Assembly (NCBI GenBank): GCA_003096255.1
Contig: PIXS01000261.1
Location: 1 to 6,351, forward strand
Length of the DNA stretch: 6,351 nt
Direction of reading: 5' to 3'
Source of the DNA: Candidatus Bathyarchaeum sp.
GTDB lineage: Archaea; Thermoproteota; Bathyarchaeia; Bathyarchaeales; Bathyarchaeaceae
Positions 3,998 through 6,351 of this stretch are shown here, in pieces. The notes under the pieces were generated by a model. That model saw only the letters and a program-made list of their open reading frames with translations. It was not told the DNA's origin and searched no databases. The stretch's first letter is position 1. The number at the start of each line of letters is the position of its first letter. A program made the translations under genes and the position numbers.

Positions 3998-6351
3998 CTA
4001 ATCCGAGAAGGCTGTGAGACATATCTGCCGAGGCTTCTTGCCCTCAAACAAGATTATAATCTCGTCTGCCACCATCGAAAGCCGCTGGGCATAATACTCC
4101 GAGAGCCCATACTTCTTAACAAGCCTCTGTGCCTCAGGCAAATACTTCTCGATGCCCCCACGATAGACTGTAAGAGTCAATTCGCCTTTGCATGCTGGGC
4201 ACTTGCCAAGGAGGGGCAGTCGACGAAATTTTTTGTTGCAGGCTTTGCAACGAAATTTTTGAGTGGTGAAAGCTCTGAGGTTGCCAGCTATGTCTCGGAC
4301 GAAATGGGTGGTCAAAACCTTCTTGGCCACTACGTCAGCGTCGACGGCTTCAATCTTCTCTGCCAGAACAAGTTGGCTGTGGAGCTTGTCTGTCATCTTT
4401 CCCAATTTCTTGTATACACTCTCAGGGTTGCCCATGTTAACGTCTGAAACTGGAACAGTGTACTTGAAGCCCTCAAACTGAGCCGCAGTATTCAAACGAT
4501 GCTCAACAATATCTATCGAATCAATTAACTGTCTAGTTTCCGCCTTTTCCCAAGTTTTTTCATAAAACAGACGAGGATACTGCCCTGCAACATCCACTTC
4601 ATGGGCCTGCCGCTGCACTTCCATCGGATTCACCACAGGAATAAGCAGGATAGGAGCATCCATTATTCCTCCAATATGTGATGGCAGAAAGACTTTAGAG
4701 AAGTTCAGTATGGTATCCAGAGCCAGCATCAAGGCATCTTCGTCGCCATCACAGTCTCTGCGTTTCGCTGAATGCCATAGGTGGTGAGCGTAACAGACAT
4801 TCAGGGGAGTGAAACCGATGATTCTTCCAACTATACCAACGGACGTGTGGGGCGCCAAACCTATGATGAGGCGACCAACAAGGTCAGAAGCTTTTTTGAT
4901 GTTATAGTAGGGGGGAAGCTCGTATACTTTCTCTAGGAGCTCGTCAAGAAAATTGGCGACCCGAACAAAATAGTCTGCGCATTTCCTGGGAACAACTACA
5001 TCCTGAAGCTTAAGTTCACAAATCTGTTCAGGTTCTGTTAAGGGGGTTCCGTCCTGATCATGGAGGTACCCATTCTTTTTGAGCTGCTCAACAGAGACAC
5101 CGACCTCTTTAGGAGTGAAATGGCTTAGGGGAGCGTTTGTGACGTCGAACCGTATTGTCCCATCCTTGAAAACAGATAAACCATGCCTAGCTCGCAAAAT
5201 CCCCTTTTCGAGAATTTCAGGCGTCTTCGTTTCGTTTGTCATGCCCTTCACGCCCTTAACCATATTCAGCTTAGGAAGACCCAGTTTCCTGCAAGCTGAA
5301 AGCATCAAAGCCCTGATGTTGATTTGTTGTCTGGCGTAACTTCTGGTTGAAACCTTGCATACAGGACAATCATCAGCCTTGAAACTTCTTCCGCATTGGG
5401 GACAAATCTTCTCATATGCAGTGTCTTGCCCACATTTTGGACATTTGACCAAGAAAGTTGTTTCATTGCATACTGGACAGCGGCGCACAGCAAGGTCAAC
5501 CTCGATTGAAGCTTTAGTTGCGGCTTCGGAAAGGTTACGTCTGGAACCGCCAGCAAGCCCAACAGGAAAGAGAGCGTGAACAAGGGGCTTCATTTCTCTA
5601 TGCTTAGCCTTTTCTGGACGACCCATTCTGGCGCCAACAAAACTGGGAGCCTTTTCCCTGATTCTGATGCCTGTGAAATTCTGTATAGCCTCAAAAACGC
5701 TTTCCGAAGAGTCTACCTGACGGTCAGGGACGTTTAGTCCGAGGCAAAAAGCAATGATGTGGGCTTCGTCATCAATTATTTTTAGTTTGTTTGCGACGAC
5801 TTCATGGGGAATGCAGAGCTTCTCGAGAATACCCTTTACGGTTTTGTCTTTGATGCCAAAAATCTCTTGAACAATTGCATCCTCCTTTTTCGTTTCAGAA
5901 AAAAGCAACCAAGTTCTTAAGCTCCCAAACTCTTCAACGTTGATGTTTTCCCAGAAAAAGGTGAAGATGGGATGAAGAGGAACCCCCAAAACCGAGGAGA
6001 CGGCAATGGCTTCCTTAGCATTCGGTTTATTCTTGTAAGGATCAGCCAACCAGCCTTCAAAAACTGAAACAGAAACGCCTACCGTCTCGGCAACTTTCTT
6101 CATATCGCCGCCAAGTTTTTTGTCAAGAGCCTCCTCAAGTTCTTCTTGCCACCACTCTTCATTGTAGCCAGACGGACGAAGAGGCTTGTTTGTGTACAGA
6201 AAGTCGCCGAATCCGATGAGGATATCCCCGAGAAACAGAATCTTGTCAATCAGTTTCTCTAAGGGCTTAAAGTTCTTGAGAGTAACACGGACAACAGAGC
6301 CGTTTTTTAATCTTACAACAGGAGGCTCAATACTATCCACAGGAACCACAA
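3998..6351 (-). CDS. polC: DNA polymerase D large subunit DP2, C-terminal part (5' end beyond window)
   Basis: Catalytic subunit of the archaeal replicative polymerase PolD, a double-psi beta-barrel enzyme that works with the DP1 proofreading subunit. The frame is open to the window edge; about 783 residues are visible of a usual 1100-1300, so the N-terminal third is missing and the GTG at 6349 is simply an internal Val. Counting from 6349: the conserved block FVGARMGRPEKAKHREMKP is at 237-255, four CxxC knuckles at Cys291/294, 303/306, 316/319 and 328/331 form zinc modules, HTSVGIVGRIIGFT is at 501-514, and the active-site loop RRDCDGDED (530-538) holds Asp534 and Asp536, equivalent to Pyrococcus Asp956 and Asp958. 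A C-terminal zinc module uses Cys701/704 and Cys717/720. The last nine residues, QICLTAFSD, resemble a PIP box for PCNA. No intein interrupts the active-site motif. Identification is secure. Confidence 0.97.
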   Translation of the reverse strand, partial: VVPVDSIEPPVVRLKNGSVVRVTLKNFKPLEKLIDKILFLGDILIGFGDFLYTNKPLRPSGYNEEWWQEELEEALDKKLGGDMKKVAETVGVSVSVFEGWLADPYKNKPNAKEAIAVSSVLGVPLHPIFTFFWENINVEEFGSLRTWLLFSETKKEDAIVQEIFGIKDKTVKGILEKLCIPHEVVANKLKIIDDEAHIIAFCLGLNVPDRQVDSSESVFEAIQNFTGIRIREKAPSFVGARMGRPEKAKHREMKPLVHALFPVGLAGGSRRNLSEAATKASIEVDLAVRRCPVCNETTFLVKCPKCGQDTAYEKICPQCGRSFKADDCPVCKVSTRSYARQQINIRALMLSACRKLGLPKLNMVKGVKGMTNETKTPEILEKGILRARHGLSVFKDGTIRFDVTNAPLSHFTPKEVGVSVEQLKKNGYLHDQDGTPLTEPEQICELKLQDVVVPRKCADYFVRVANFLDELLEKVYELPPYYNIKKASDLVGRLIIGLAPHTSVGIVGRIIGFTPLNVCYAHHLWHSAKRRDCDGDEDALMLALDTILNFSKVFLPSHIGGIMDAPILLIPVVNPMEVQRQAHEVDVAGQYPRLFYEKTWEKAETRQLIDSIDIVEHRLNTAAQFEGFKYTVPVSDVNMGNPESVYKKLGKMTDKLHSQLVLAEKIEAVDADVVAKKVLTTHFVRDIAGNLRAFTTQKFRCKACNKKFRRLPLLGKCPACKGELTLTVYRGGIEKYLPEAQRLVKKYGLSEYYAQRLSMVADEIIILFEGKKPRQICLTAFSD

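Noticed and set aside
3899..4447. A 182-codon open frame on the + strand opposite the end of the polymerase gene
   Set aside because: It lies antisense to the well-conserved DP2 C-terminus, shows no recognisable domain, and its product reads as a translation shadow of the zinc and PIP-box region.
4736..4762. Possible intein at the DP2 catalytic motif
   Set aside because: The motif is continuous and the flanking conserved blocks follow at normal distance; no splicing motifs are present.
5079..5583. Several 74-92 codon open frames within the DP2 zinc-module region on both strands
   Set aside because: The DP2 frame here carries all the expected CxxC knuckles and conserved blocks; the alternatives show no domain features.
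1..6351. Signs of mobile elements, CRISPR, defence genes or tRNA genes
   Set aside because: Nearly every base lies in a conserved housekeeping or small regulatory gene; no terminal repeats, transposase motifs, regular repeat-spacer pattern or tRNA-like cloverleaf was seen by eye.

Overview
This 6.35 kb window looks like an ordinary archaeal chromosomal segment. It holds two converging gene blocks: the distal part of a tryptophan operon on the + strand, and the 3' end of the gene for the large subunit (DP2) of the archaeal replicative polymerase PolD on the - strand. PolD points to a non-crenarchaeal archaeon. The GGTGA-type Shine-Dalgarno sites, the moderate base composition and the gene set suggest a Bathyarchaeia-like or related lineage, but this placement is inference; nothing here fixes the taxon.

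Layout: 1-678, trpC (indole-3-glycerol-phosphate synthase; 5' end lies outside the window); 675-1337, trpF (PRA isomerase); 1352-2527, trpB (TTG start); 2517-3335, trpA. These four are tightly packed (4-nt overlap, 14-nt gap, 11-nt overlap) and are almost certainly one transcript; they carry phosphoribosylanthranilate through CdRP and indole-glycerol-phosphate to tryptophan. After a 54-bp gap with a possible TATA box and a good ribosome binding site comes a 95-residue MazG-like nucleotide pyrophosphohydrolase with a four-cysteine tail (3390-3677). On the other strand, DP2 (from beyond 6351 down to 3998) is followed after 46 nt by a small winged-helix DNA-binding protein (3951-3640), whose 3' end overlaps the 3' end of the mazG-like gene by 38 bp.

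Most of the window is housekeeping, and I do not see a new multi-gene system. The points that deserve a second look are: (i) a TrpB/TrpA pair whose catalytic residues are kept but which carries unusual substitutions, notably Asn at the position of Salmonella TrpB Asp305; (ii) the tail-to-tail overlap that runs antisense through the cysteine tail of the MazG-like protein; (iii) the placement of a winged-helix regulator directly behind the replicative polymerase gene, with an inverted repeat overlapping its ribosome binding site; and (iv) a degenerate PCNA-binding (PIP) motif at the very end of DP2. There is no gene-free stretch over 300 bases, and I found no tRNA, rRNA, CRISPR array or insertion sequence.
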